Assembly (NCBI GenBank): GCA_965220465.1
Contig: CBDCPZ010000025.1
Location: 1,232,870-1,296,869 of the forward strand
From: JAHDHW01 sp965220465
GTDB taxonomy: Bacteria; Bacteroidota; Bacteroidia; Chitinophagales; Saprospiraceae
DNA length: 64,000 nt
Reading direction: 5' to 3'
Of this stretch, positions 35,733 to 44,089 are shown piece by piece. Made by a program: the position numbers and the translations under genes. The notes below the pieces were generated by a model. It did no database searches and was not told where the DNA came from. It saw nothing but the letters and a program-made list of their open reading frames with translations. Position 1 is the first letter of the stretch. Every line of letters starts with the position of its first letter.

Positions 35733-36146
35733 CTACTTCGCAAAAATCTGTGTAGAATCTTTAAAAGATTTAAACTCCAGCGCATTACCACTTGGATCGT
35801 ACAAAAACATGGTCGCCTGCTCCCCTACTTCCCCTTTAAAACGTACGTAGGGCTCAATAACAAATTCTATATTATTGATTTTCAACCTTTTAGCGAGCAA
35901 TTCCCAGCTTTCCCATTCTAGTATTGCACCAAAATGGCGAACGGGAACATCTTTTCCATCAACATGATTAGTGGGTTCAACATGACTGTTTTCATCAACC
36001 AAATGCGCCGAGATTTGATTGCCCCAAAAATCAAGATCTATCCATCGATCTGAAGTTCTGCCGACGCCACAGCCCAACAAATTTTCATAAAAATCACGTG
36101 TTTTTAGCAAATCTGAAACTGGAAACGCCAAATGAAAAGGAGCCAT
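35733..36146 (-). CDS. VOC/glyoxalase-family protein
   Basis: 137 aa with two beta-alpha-beta-beta-beta units of the vicinal oxygen chelate fold: FHLAFPVSDLLKTRDFYENL at the start, HFGAILEWESWELLAKRLK in the middle, and MFLYDPSGNALEFKSF at the end, with His, His and Glu in metal-ligand positions. Such proteins include glyoxalases, dioxygenases and antibiotic-resistance proteins, and the substrate is not predictable here. It is convergent with the VWA-like gene across the heptamer repeats. Confidence 0.88.
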   Translation of the reverse strand: MAPFHLAFPVSDLLKTRDFYENLLGCGVGRTSDRWIDLDFWGNQISAHLVDENSHVEPTNHVDGKDVPVRHFGAILEWESWELLAKRLKINNIEFVIEPYVRFKGEVGEQATMFLYDPSGNALEFKSFKDSTQIFAK

Positions 36147-36299
36147 ATTTTTTTGTTTTAAATTTAAGGATGCAAAATAAATAATTTGCTTCTGTCAATT
36201 CATTTTTTTTTCAAAATTGCGGCGTTTTAAAAAAAATTGCAACAAGTTTGCGAGTATTGAGTTCTATATATTATTATGTAATTTATTGATAACATTCTT

Positions 36300-36307
36300 T
36301 ATATTTG
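36300..36307 (+). promoter_or_regulatory. Candidate -7 element of the Cus efflux operon
   Basis: TATATTTG matches TAnnTTTG. The TTG start of the next gene is 24 bases downstream. No -33 TTG is present at the right spacing, so use may depend on a metal-responsive factor. Confidence 0.4.
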
Positions 36308-36330
36308 CACTTCACAGAAAGACGAAGTAG

Positions 36331-36726
36331 TTGAAAATTTTCTCTTTAATATTAGCGGTTTATATGTTTCTTGGCAGCTTGATCCCCAATTCGGATTTCA
36401 GCCAGTTGAAGCATATTCCTGATATGATAGAGCATTACGAAGTACATCTGGAAGAAACTGCGCAATTAAATATTGATTTTAGTCTTTGGGAGTTTCTAAA
36501 AATACATTTCTTTACACCAAACGGACACGAACATGAAGAAGACGACAGTCATGAAAATTGTCCTTTTCAAACCTTTTGCTCCTCTCTTACATTCGTGTTT
36601 TCTACTTCTAATCTTTTCTTTTCCGAAGAAATTTCTCCATTCACTTTAGAAATATTGTCCTACGAAAACGCTTTTTATCTAAATGGTTTTGTAAGCACCG
36701 AAACCCAGCCTCCATCCTTTTTATAA
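36331..36726 (+). CDS. Small exported His/Cys-rich protein of the Cus operon
   Basis: 131 aa starting with TTG; the reading MKIFSLILAVYMFLGSLIPN forms a signal peptide, and the -7 element 24 bases upstream supports this start. The mature part has a metal-binding look: NGHEHEEDDSHENCPFQTFC (three His, two Cys among acidic residues). Short exported proteins with a similar His/Cys cluster often precede cusA in Bacteroidota, so a role in periplasmic metal binding or sensing is inferred. It is 151 bases upstream of the CusA-TolC fusion and on the same strand. Confidence 0.6.
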   Translation: MKIFSLILAVYMFLGSLIPNSDFSQLKHIPDMIEHYEVHLEETAQLNIDFSLWEFLKIHFFTPNGHEHEEDDSHENCPFQTFCSSLTFVFSTSNLFFSEEISPFTLEILSYENAFYLNGFVSTETQPPSFL

Positions 36727-36877
36727 CCCTTTCTTTTAGTATTACCAGATCTGTTTTTTAAAAAATTGTAACTGCAATCTCTTTTTTGAGTAGTTAATTT
36801 AACCACGATCATTTGAAGATTGGCAAGGTTTGAAAAGAAAACAGACTATTTCTTTACACTAATTTTTACCTACAAAA

Positions 36878-39800
36878 ATGATAGATCGAATTATTCATTT
36901 TTCAATATATAACAAACTCGTCACGAGCTTATTGGTTGCAGGTTTGATCGGTTGGGGAATTTTTTCCATTCAACATCTTCCCATTGATGCAGTTCCGGAT
37001 ATTACCGACAACCAGGTACAGGTCATCACAAATGCTCCCAGCCTGGCTGCTCAGGAAGTAGAACAACTCATCACCTACCCTTTGGAAATGGCCCTGGGGA
37101 ATATTCCCGGTGTTTTGGAAATCCGCTCCGTATCCCGTTTTGGATTGTCGGTAATCACAGTAGTTTTTGAAGAAAAAGTAGATGTTTATTTATCGCGCCA
37201 ACTCATCGGTGAACGTATTAAGCAGGCAGAATCAGACATCCCTGCAGGGCTTGGAAAGCCAGAAATGGGACCCATTTCCACTGGTCTTGGCGAAATTTAT
37301 CAATATGTTCTTTTTGCTGCAGAGGGGTTCGAAGACAAATACAACTCCACGGAACTTCGTACGATACAAGACTGGATCATCAAACGACAATTGACTGGTA
37401 TTAAAGGAGTCATCGAAGTCAACAGCAGCGGCGGTTACCTCAAGCAGTATGAAGTCGCTTTTGATACGGACAAATTGCGGAGTATGAAGATTAGCCTTGA
37501 TGAACTTTTTGAAGCAGTAAGTTCCAACAATGCAAATACCGGCGGCTCTTATATTGAAAAAAAGCACTACACCTATTTTATTCGCGGAGAAGGTCGATTC
37601 AACTCAATGGAAGATATTGGACAGGTTGTCATCAAAAATATCAACGGATTGCCCATTTTAGTGAAAGATGTTGCAGATGTAAAGATCGGTCACGCACCTC
37701 GCTTTGGAGCGGTCACGATGAACGGAATCGGTGAAGTAGTAGCAGGGCAAGTGATTATGCTTAAAGGAGCAAACTCCGCTGAAGTGACAGAAAGAGTGAA
37801 AGCCCGTATGGAAATCATTAAAAAATCTTTGCCGAAAGGTGTCGTAATCGAGCCTTACCTTGATCGCTCAAAATTAGTAAACCGGACCACAAAAACCGTC
37901 ATCACCAACCTGGTAGAAGGAGGGTTAATCGTCATCTTTGTTTTGGTTCTGTTACTAGGAAACCTCAGAGCAGGTTTGATCGTGGCATCGGTCATTCCTT
38001 TGGCAATGTTGTTTGCTATTTCGATGATGCGCTTGTTTGGCATCTCTGCCAATTTGATGAGTTTGGGCGCAATAGATTTTGGGTTGATTGTAGACGGAGC
38101 CGTGATTATCGTTGAGGCCATTTTATACCATTTGGGAGTTAAAAAACCTGGTGCTCAACTTTCTGAAGATGAAATGAATGCTGAAATCTATAAATCGGCA
38201 TCAAAAATCCGGCAATCAGCAGCCTTTGGAGAGATCATTATCTTGATTGTTTATATCCCATTATTATTGCTGACCGGCATTGAAGGCAAGATGTTCAGAC
38301 CTATGGCTCAAACGGTGAGTTTTGCCATTTTGGGCGCTTTGATTTTATCGCTGACATATGTTCCGATGATGTCTGCCTTGTTTTTAAGTAAAAACATTTC
38401 TCACAAAAAGACGATTGCTGATCGCATTATTGGTTTTTTCCATAGAATGTACTTACCGGTATTGAAGTTTTCTTTAAAAATGAAAAGATTCATTTTAGCG
38501 GTAACAATTTTGCTTTTCGTCTTTAGCTTATTTGTTTTTAGCAGAATGGGTGGAGAATTCATTCCAACTTTGGAAGAGGGAGATTTTGCTTTACATCAAA
38601 TATTACCTCCCGGCAGCTCAATCGCGCAAGGAGTTGAAGTTTCGGCTTCTTTACAAAAAATCTTGCTGGATAACTTTCCGGAAGTCGAAAAGGTGGTCAC
38701 CAAAATTGGAACTGCAGAAATACCAACCGACATCATGCCGCTTGAAGCGGGAGATATTTATGTGATTTTAAAACCAAAAGCAGAGTGGACATCGGCAAGC
38801 ACACGGGAGGAGCTTTTTGATAAAATGGAAATCGAAATGAATAAATTTCCCGGAGTGATTTATGAATTTACACAGCCCATTCAAATGCGTTTCAATGAAT
38901 TGATGACCGGCGTCCGGCAAGACATCGCCATTAAAATTTATGGAGAAAATTTGGGTATTCTAGCCAATAAAGGCAAAGAAGCAAAAATGCTGATTGAACA
39001 AGTCAGCGGCACCGGCGATATTCAGGTAGAACCCACTGCCGGACTCCAGCAAATGGTTGTCAAATATGATAGAAAAAAAATGGCCAAATACGGTGTAAGT
39101 TCCGAAACCATTAACCGGGCCATTCGAACCGGATTTGCAGGAGAACATGCAGGTTTTATTCTTGAAGGCGAAAAGAGATTTGAAATTGTTGCTCGACTTG
39201 ATGAAGCTTTGCGTCAAAATATTGATAACCTCAGATACCTTTATGTAACCCTCAATACGGGAGAGCAAATTCCGTTGCACGAGTTAGCTTCCATAGATTT
39301 TGAAGAAGGACCGACCCAAATTTCAAGAGACAACACGCAACGGCGAATTACAATCGGAGTCAATGCCAGGGGAAGAGATGTGCAAAGCCTTGTCGGTGCG
39401 ATTCAGGATAAATTAGCAGCCGAACTTGATTTGCCATCCGGTTATTACCTTACTTATGGAGGCGCTTTTGAGAATTTGCGAAATGCTCAAAATCGATTGA
39501 TGGTAGCGGTACCCATTGCGCTGGCATTGATATTTGTGTTGTTGTATTTGACCTTTGGTTCCGTGAAACAAACGTTGCTCATTTTCACGGCAATCCCATT
39601 GTCAATTATTGGTGGAATCTGGGCATTATACATTCGCGGAATGCCTTTCAGTATATCTGCAGGAGTTGGTTTTATTGCTTTGTTTGGAGTTGCCGTTTTG
39701 AACGGAATAGTATTGATTGCTTATTTCAACCAGTTAAAAAAAGAAGGAATGACAGATATTACACAACGAATTTTCAAAGGGACCGAAGTGCGACTCCGTC

Positions 39801-41179
39801 CGGTTGTCATGACAGCAGCTGTTGCATCATTGGGTTTTCTGCCAATGGCAATATCAACCTCCGCAGGAGCAGAAGTCCAACAGCCTTTAGCAACTGTCGT
39901 CATTGGCGGATTGATTACCGCTACTTTTTTGACCATGATAATTCTGCCTATTTTATATTATTATTCAGAAAAAAATTGGAAAGTTTATATAAAAAAGACA
40001 GGCTTAGGTTTGTTGTTATTGACGATAAGTGGGATAGGTTTTGCACAAACGCCAAAGATTTCGCTGGAAGAAGCAATTACGATTGGACATAGAAATTACC
40101 CGACCCTCAAGGCAGGACAATTGCAGGTCGAACAAGCTCAAAAGTTGAGCACAATCAAAGCCACTCAACCGCAGACGAACATTTATATCAGCGGTGAAGA
40201 ATTTGATTTTGCCGGAAATCAGGGAGTTCAATCTTTGGGAATCACACAGAGTTTTAACCTCCCAAAAGTAAACCGTTCGCAACAGGAACTTTACCGGCAG
40301 CAAGCTGCCCTGGCTCAAAAAAGTTTAGATTTAACTGCTCAGGAGATCGCTTATTACATAAGTCTTTCCTATTATGATTTGCTCTATCAAAAACAGCTTC
40401 AAGGCTATGCTCTTTCCCTTGTGGAATCGTATAAGGATTTTGTAAAAATCAACGAAGGAAAATTTCAAGCTGGCGAAATTGGAAAATTGCCACTTTTAAC
40501 CGCACAGGATCAACTCAAAGCGGTAGAATGGCATTTGGAAGTTTTGGAGCAGGAGCAACAAATTGCACTCACTCAATTCAACAATTGGCTGCAATCCGAT
40601 ACTTTGTTTGATACCGATCTTGATCAATTGCCATTGCCTGCTGAAATCACCAACCAGGATCTGGCAAATCACCCGCTTGTTCAATATTATCAACAAACGG
40701 AGCAATTGGCCCTAGCGCAAGTGGAAGTAAGCAAAAGCATGCTCACTCCTCAATTGCAATCTGGTCTTCAATTACAAACGGTCAATGGACAGTTTCCTTT
40801 TTATGGTTATTTGCTGGGCATAAATGTTCCGCTTTTTAGAAAGAGTCAAAACACCAGGATTGAAGCAGCGGAGGTTCAGGTTCAGGTTCAAAAAGCGCAA
40901 AAAAGTGCGGTTGTCAAAGAATTGGAAATACAAAGCGAACAGTTAAACCTGGCTATACAAAAACAGTTGAATTCGATCCAATATCTGGAGGAGCGACTAC
41001 TTCCTTCTTTAGCAGAAAGGCAGGCTTTTGCAAGAACAGCGTTTCGGGAAGGAGAGGCTATTTATTTGGAATATCTGCAAAGTTTAGAACAAGGTATCAA
41101 CTACCAGATCGCCTACCTTGAAGCACTCAAAGAATATCATTTTTTAAAAACAAAACTCAATTATTTGATGGAGAAATAA
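36878..41179 (+). CDS. CusA/CzcA heavy-metal RND pump fused to a TolC-type outer-membrane channel
   Basis: 1433 aa. Residues 1-1040 are an HME-RND pump: an opening helix with LPIDAVPDITDNQVQVITNA, the TM4 signature GAIDFGLIVDGAVIIVEA near residue 397 that marks metal transporters, and typical large periplasmic loops. A hydrophobic segment at about 1048-1062 (GLGLLLLTISGIGFAQ) resembles a signal peptide and starts a TolC-like domain (about 1070-1430: ISLEEAITIGHRNYPTLKAG and long coiled-coil helices). The fusion is common in Bacteroidota. How one chain spans both membranes is unclear, and cleavage at the internal signal is likely. The substrate is probably Cu, Ag, Co, Zn or Cd. Confidence 0.93.
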   Translation: MIDRIIHFSIYNKLVTSLLVAGLIGWGIFSIQHLPIDAVPDITDNQVQVITNAPSLAAQEVEQLITYPLEMALGNIPGVLEIRSVSRFGLSVITVVFEEKVDVYLSRQLIGERIKQAESDIPAGLGKPEMGPISTGLGEIYQYVLFAAEGFEDKYNSTELRTIQDWIIKRQLTGIKGVIEVNSSGGYLKQYEVAFDTDKLRSMKISLDELFEAVSSNNANTGGSYIEKKHYTYFIRGEGRFNSMEDIGQVVIKNINGLPILVKDVADVKIGHAPRFGAVTMNGIGEVVAGQVIMLKGANSAEVTERVKARMEIIKKSLPKGVVIEPYLDRSKLVNRTTKTVITNLVEGGLIVIFVLVLLLGNLRAGLIVASVIPLAMLFAISMMRLFGISANLMSLGAIDFGLIVDGAVIIVEAILYHLGVKKPGAQLSEDEMNAEIYKSASKIRQSAAFGEIIILIVYIPLLLLTGIEGKMFRPMAQTVSFAILGALILSLTYVPMMSALFLSKNISHKKTIADRIIGFFHRMYLPVLKFSLKMKRFILAVTILLFVFSLFVFSRMGGEFIPTLEEGDFALHQILPPGSSIAQGVEVSASLQKILLDNFPEVEKVVTKIGTAEIPTDIMPLEAGDIYVILKPKAEWTSASTREELFDKMEIEMNKFPGVIYEFTQPIQMRFNELMTGVRQDIAIKIYGENLGILANKGKEAKMLIEQVSGTGDIQVEPTAGLQQMVVKYDRKKMAKYGVSSETINRAIRTGFAGEHAGFILEGEKRFEIVARLDEALRQNIDNLRYLYVTLNTGEQIPLHELASIDFEEGPTQISRDNTQRRITIGVNARGRDVQSLVGAIQDKLAAELDLPSGYYLTYGGAFENLRNAQNRLMVAVPIALALIFVLLYLTFGSVKQTLLIFTAIPLSIIGGIWALYIRGMPFSISAGVGFIALFGVAVLNGIVLIAYFNQLKKEGMTDITQRIFKGTEVRLRPVVMTAAVASLGFLPMAISTSAGAEVQQPLATVVIGGLITATFLTMIILPILYYYSEKNWKVYIKKTGLGLLLLTISGIGFAQTPKISLEEAITIGHRNYPTLKAGQLQVEQAQKLSTIKATQPQTNIYISGEEFDFAGNQGVQSLGITQSFNLPKVNRSQQELYRQQAALAQKSLDLTAQEIAYYISLSYYDLLYQKQLQGYALSLVESYKDFVKINEGKFQAGEIGKLPLLTAQDQLKAVEWHLEVLEQEQQIALTQFNNWLQSDTLFDTDLDQLPLPAEITNQDLANHPLVQYYQQTEQLALAQVEVSKSMLTPQLQSGLQLQTVNGQFPFYGYLLGINVPLFRKSQNTRIEAAEVQVQVQKAQKSAVVKELEIQSEQLNLAIQKQLNSIQYLEERLLPSLAERQAFARTAFREGEAIYLEYLQSLEQGINYQIAYLEALKEYHFLKTKLNYLMEK

Positions 41180-41239
41180 ACAGCGGAAAGTTTATAACGA
41201 TTCACTAAAAATTCACCAATCAATTTAAATCAAATAATA

Positions 41240-42445
41240 ATGAAAAAAACTATAATAGCATTTGTTCTCAGTATTTTTATCCTATTTTTTATCGCTGAAG
41301 GATGTCAATCAACACATGATCATGATCATGCCATTGATGAAAATCAGCAACAACCTGCTCCTGAAGAACATCCTGAAGATGAAGTCGCTTTGACAAAAGA
41401 GCAAATCCAGAAAGTCGGATTGAAATTAGGCTCTTTTGAAAGCAAAAACTTACAATCCACCCTCAAAGTCAGCGGCAAGTTAGAACTTCCGCCACAAAAC
41501 AAAGCCAGTGTGAGTTCAATTGTCGCCGGAAAAATCATCAACATCCATGTAAAGCCCGGTCAATATGTAAAAAAAGGTACTGCTCTGGCAACCCTTCAAA
41601 ACCCCGATTTTATTGATTGGCAACAAGAATACTTAGAAGTACAAGGTGAGTTAATTTATCTTGAAAAAGAATATTCCAGACAGAAAGATTTGGTAAATAA
41701 AGAAATAGCTCCCCAAAAACAACTAGAGAAAGTAGCTTCCGAGCGCGCAATCGCGCACGCAAAAATGCAGGGGCTGAAGTCCCGGATGGAAGTGGTTGGC
41801 ATTGATATTCCGAGCCAGGAAGCTGCCGAATTAGTAACAACTACCGTAGTTCGCAGTCCTATCAATGGCTTTGTGCGAACTATTAAAATGAATACCGGCA
41901 CCTATTCCGAACCTAATCAGGAGCTTTTTGAAATCGTTGACAATCACCATTTGCATATCGATTTTATGGTTTTTGAAAAAGATCTTCCCCACATCAAAAC
42001 CGGACAAATCATTCAGTTCAGCCTGCAAAGCAAACCCAAAGAAGTGATGACTGCAAAAATATTTGCTATTGGAAAAGCATTGGACGAAGAAAAACGGACC
42101 GTTTCTATTCATGCGGAAATCACAGACGATAAAGAACATTTACTTCCTGGAATGTACGTTGAAGGCCGAATTATCCTTGAAGATCAGAAAGTACCCGCAT
42201 TACCAGAGGAAGCAGTTGCTATTGACAATGGACTCTATTATATTTTTGTAAAGGAAGAAGAACATGAAGATGAGATACATTTCAAGAAAATACCCGTTTT
42301 AAAAACTAATTCAGATTTTGGATACATTCAGGTTGATCCGCTGGAAAAACTGGAAGATAATGCAGAGATCGTTGTAAATGGTGCGTACTTTCTGATGGCT
42401 CAATCCAAGAAAGGGGAAGAAGGAGCCGGAGGCCATCATCATTAA
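41240..42445 (+). CDS. CusB/CzcB-type periplasmic adaptor lipoprotein
   Basis: 401 aa. A lipoprotein signal ends AEGC (Cys22), followed by a His-rich stretch (STHDHDHAIDE), and the chain ends GAGGHHH, both suited to metal binding. The middle has the adaptor parts in order: VSSIVAGKIINIHVKPGQYV (lipoyl half), a coiled hairpin around residues 130-180, VVRSPINGFVRTIKMNTGTY (second lipoyl half), a beta-barrel, and a membrane-proximal end. It joins the CusA and TolC parts of the pump. It is 60 bases after the fusion gene, in the same operon. Confidence 0.93.
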   Translation: MKKTIIAFVLSIFILFFIAEGCQSTHDHDHAIDENQQQPAPEEHPEDEVALTKEQIQKVGLKLGSFESKNLQSTLKVSGKLELPPQNKASVSSIVAGKIINIHVKPGQYVKKGTALATLQNPDFIDWQQEYLEVQGELIYLEKEYSRQKDLVNKEIAPQKQLEKVASERAIAHAKMQGLKSRMEVVGIDIPSQEAAELVTTTVVRSPINGFVRTIKMNTGTYSEPNQELFEIVDNHHLHIDFMVFEKDLPHIKTGQIIQFSLQSKPKEVMTAKIFAIGKALDEEKRTVSIHAEITDDKEHLLPGMYVEGRIILEDQKVPALPEEAVAIDNGLYYIFVKEEEHEDEIHFKKIPVLKTNSDFGYIQVDPLEKLEDNAEIVVNGAYFLMAQSKKGEEGAGGHHH

Positions 42446-42457
42446 AAAACAAAAAAA

Positions 42458-42496
42458 CCGTCAAGTAAAACTAATCCGTTTAGTTTGTCTTGACGG
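42458..42496 (-). terminator. Terminator of the leftward Fn3-like gene
   Basis: CCGTCAAG (42458-42465) pairs with CTTGACGG (42489-42496) and the inner AAACTAA with TTAGTTT, with two mismatches. On the minus strand it is followed by long T runs, so it fits the gene ending at 42537. It may also slow transcription coming out of the Cus operon. Confidence 0.75.
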
Positions 42497-42536
42497 CCAT
42501 ATTGATCGATTACGATCACAAAATCCAAAATTGGTT

Positions 42537-43241
42537 TTACTTCTTCGCTGTTGAAAAAGACGATTCTACAAAATTCAAATTGCCATCTTCTGATACTGTT
42601 CCGACCACCACTTTGTAGTCCGTATCCGGAAGAAGAAAATTTTCAGGGACTGAAAACGAACTTGCTGAACCAAGCAGTGTACTTTCGACTTTTACATCCG
42701 AATCCTCTTGCTCAACTTCCATCAAGTATAATTTCGCCCCTTTAACGGGAGTCCATGTAACCACAAGGCCTTTAGTACTAACATCTTCTGCATCATTTGC
42801 AGGATTGGTAATGGAAACCGGATTAGCTGAAGTGTGGCTTAACGTAGCTTCACTTTGGTATTCCTCTCCATCTGTTGTTGTTCCTGAAAACTTATAAACC
42901 CCTGCCGGGTAAGCTTTCTGAACTGCTGCAACATCCTCAGGTTCAGGAGATTCCAATTGAAAGGACCGAATCCCCATCATTGAAGCATCGCCAGGTGACT
43001 CAAAATCAATAACAGTTCGTCCATTTGGATCAACCACCATCAATTTGGTCATACCTTCATCTCCTGCTTTTGCTTTGAAAACAACTTCAGCATCGCCATC
43101 TGTTGAGTTTTGTTCAAAGTAAATTTTAGCGTCTTCGAATTGTTTATAAGCAGCTTTCTTATTCTGTGCCTCCGCTGTAAATTGAATTCCGAATATAAAC
43201 ACCGCAACAGCTACAATAATTAATTTCCTGTTCATTTTCAT
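42537..43241 (-). CDS. Secreted protein with fibronectin-type-III-like domain
   Basis: 234 aa with a signal peptide (residues 1-26, ending FTAEAQ). A first domain of about 110 residues is beta-rich (AEVVFKAKAGDEGMTKLMVV, DFESPGDASMMGIRSF). The second, NPANDAEDVSTKGLVVTWTP to the end, has an Fn3-like pattern (VTWTPVKGAKLYLMEVEQED, LPDTDYKVVVGTVSEDG). No enzyme motif was seen. It lies between the two metal-efflux units but on its own transcript, so no functional link can be claimed. Confidence 0.7.
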   Translation of the reverse strand: MKMNRKLIIVAVAVFIFGIQFTAEAQNKKAAYKQFEDAKIYFEQNSTDGDAEVVFKAKAGDEGMTKLMVVDPNGRTVIDFESPGDASMMGIRSFQLESPEPEDVAAVQKAYPAGVYKFSGTTTDGEEYQSEATLSHTSANPVSITNPANDAEDVSTKGLVVTWTPVKGAKLYLMEVEQEDSDVKVESTLLGSASSFSVPENFLLPDTDYKVVVGTVSEDGNLNFVESSFSTAKK

Positions 43242-43451
43242 TAAAGATTTAGGGTTAAAAAATCAATTCATGCGTATTCTAACAATCCCAAAATAGACTG
43301 TTTTGAATTTCTAGATACTCAGGTTATTGTACTCGTAGAATGTGAAAAGTATGCTCCTCAATATAATCAATGTTACCTGAAAGCCCATGTGAATTTGCAA
43401 CTATTATCATTCTGGTTTATGCTTTTTTTAAAAGTAAAGGATATTAGTTTT

Positions 43452-43965
43452 TCATGGTTTATTTACTTTGAAGAAGAATGATTTTATTGAAATAAAAATA
43501 TTTTTAAACGGCATGTAAAAATTCTTTGATATTGTATTATAATTTAAATCTTCATTTCCAAGTCCAAACTTTATTTTTTCAGCAGGTTTTGAAACGACAA
43601 GTGTTCCAAACATCCAATCCCAGATGGCTAGTTTGGAGTCCATATTTTTATCAAAATGTTCCGGATTATTACTGTGGTGGATTTGGTGCTGGTAAGGGCT
43701 GATAAAAATATATTCCAAAAAATTAAAGTACCTCAACTTAACATGCGAATGACGCAGATTTGCTCCCCAAAAGAAAAAAAAAGCTAAAAACATTGGCGCC
43801 TAAAACATAACTTTTTGCACCTGATATTGCGACAAATAATCAAACAGGCCCATCACAAACCCAAAAACAAGGATACTTCGAATGTTATTGATAATCAATT
43901 CAACCGGACGTATCCTGAATTGGTCTTCTTGGATTTATCCTTTTTTAAGAACCTGGTGTCATAGA
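43452..43965 (-). pseudogene. Decayed sterol desaturase/fatty acid hydroxylase gene
   Basis: The 113-residue C-terminal reading (43452-43793) contains ANLRHSHVKLRYFNFLEYIF, ISPYQHQIHHSNNPEHFDKN and LAIWDWMFGTL, typical of the di-iron fatty acid hydroxylase superfamily. In the same frame upstream the protein continues (FRIRPVELIINNIRSILVFG, VMGLFDYLSQYQ) but is cut by TAG at 43800-43802 and TAA at 43935-43937. The N-terminal half with the first His cluster is missing, and the remnant stops at a pair of hairpins (43971-44017). It is therefore a truncated, inactive gene. Intact relatives hydroxylate lipids in membranes. Confidence 0.8.
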
Positions 43966-43970
43966 ACAGG

Positions 43971-44017
43971 AAATCGGTACCGAGCTGCCTCGATACCGAT
44001 TTATCGACTTAAAGTCG
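43971..44017. repeat. Two adjacent hairpins at the broken end of the desaturase remnant
   Basis: AAATCGGTACCGAG (43971-43984) pairs with CTCGATACCGATTT (43989-44002) with one mismatch around CTGC. Next to it CGACTT and AAGTCG (44005-44017) form a second small hairpin. Neither has a T run. They sit where the desaturase homology ends, so they could be the end of a lost mobile element. Confidence 0.45.
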
Positions 44018-44089
44018 CCGTTTCTTTTGGCCTAATTTTTTGTCTGGCTCAAAATTCAGGTGACTAATGTTTAATATTTCGTACAGTCC

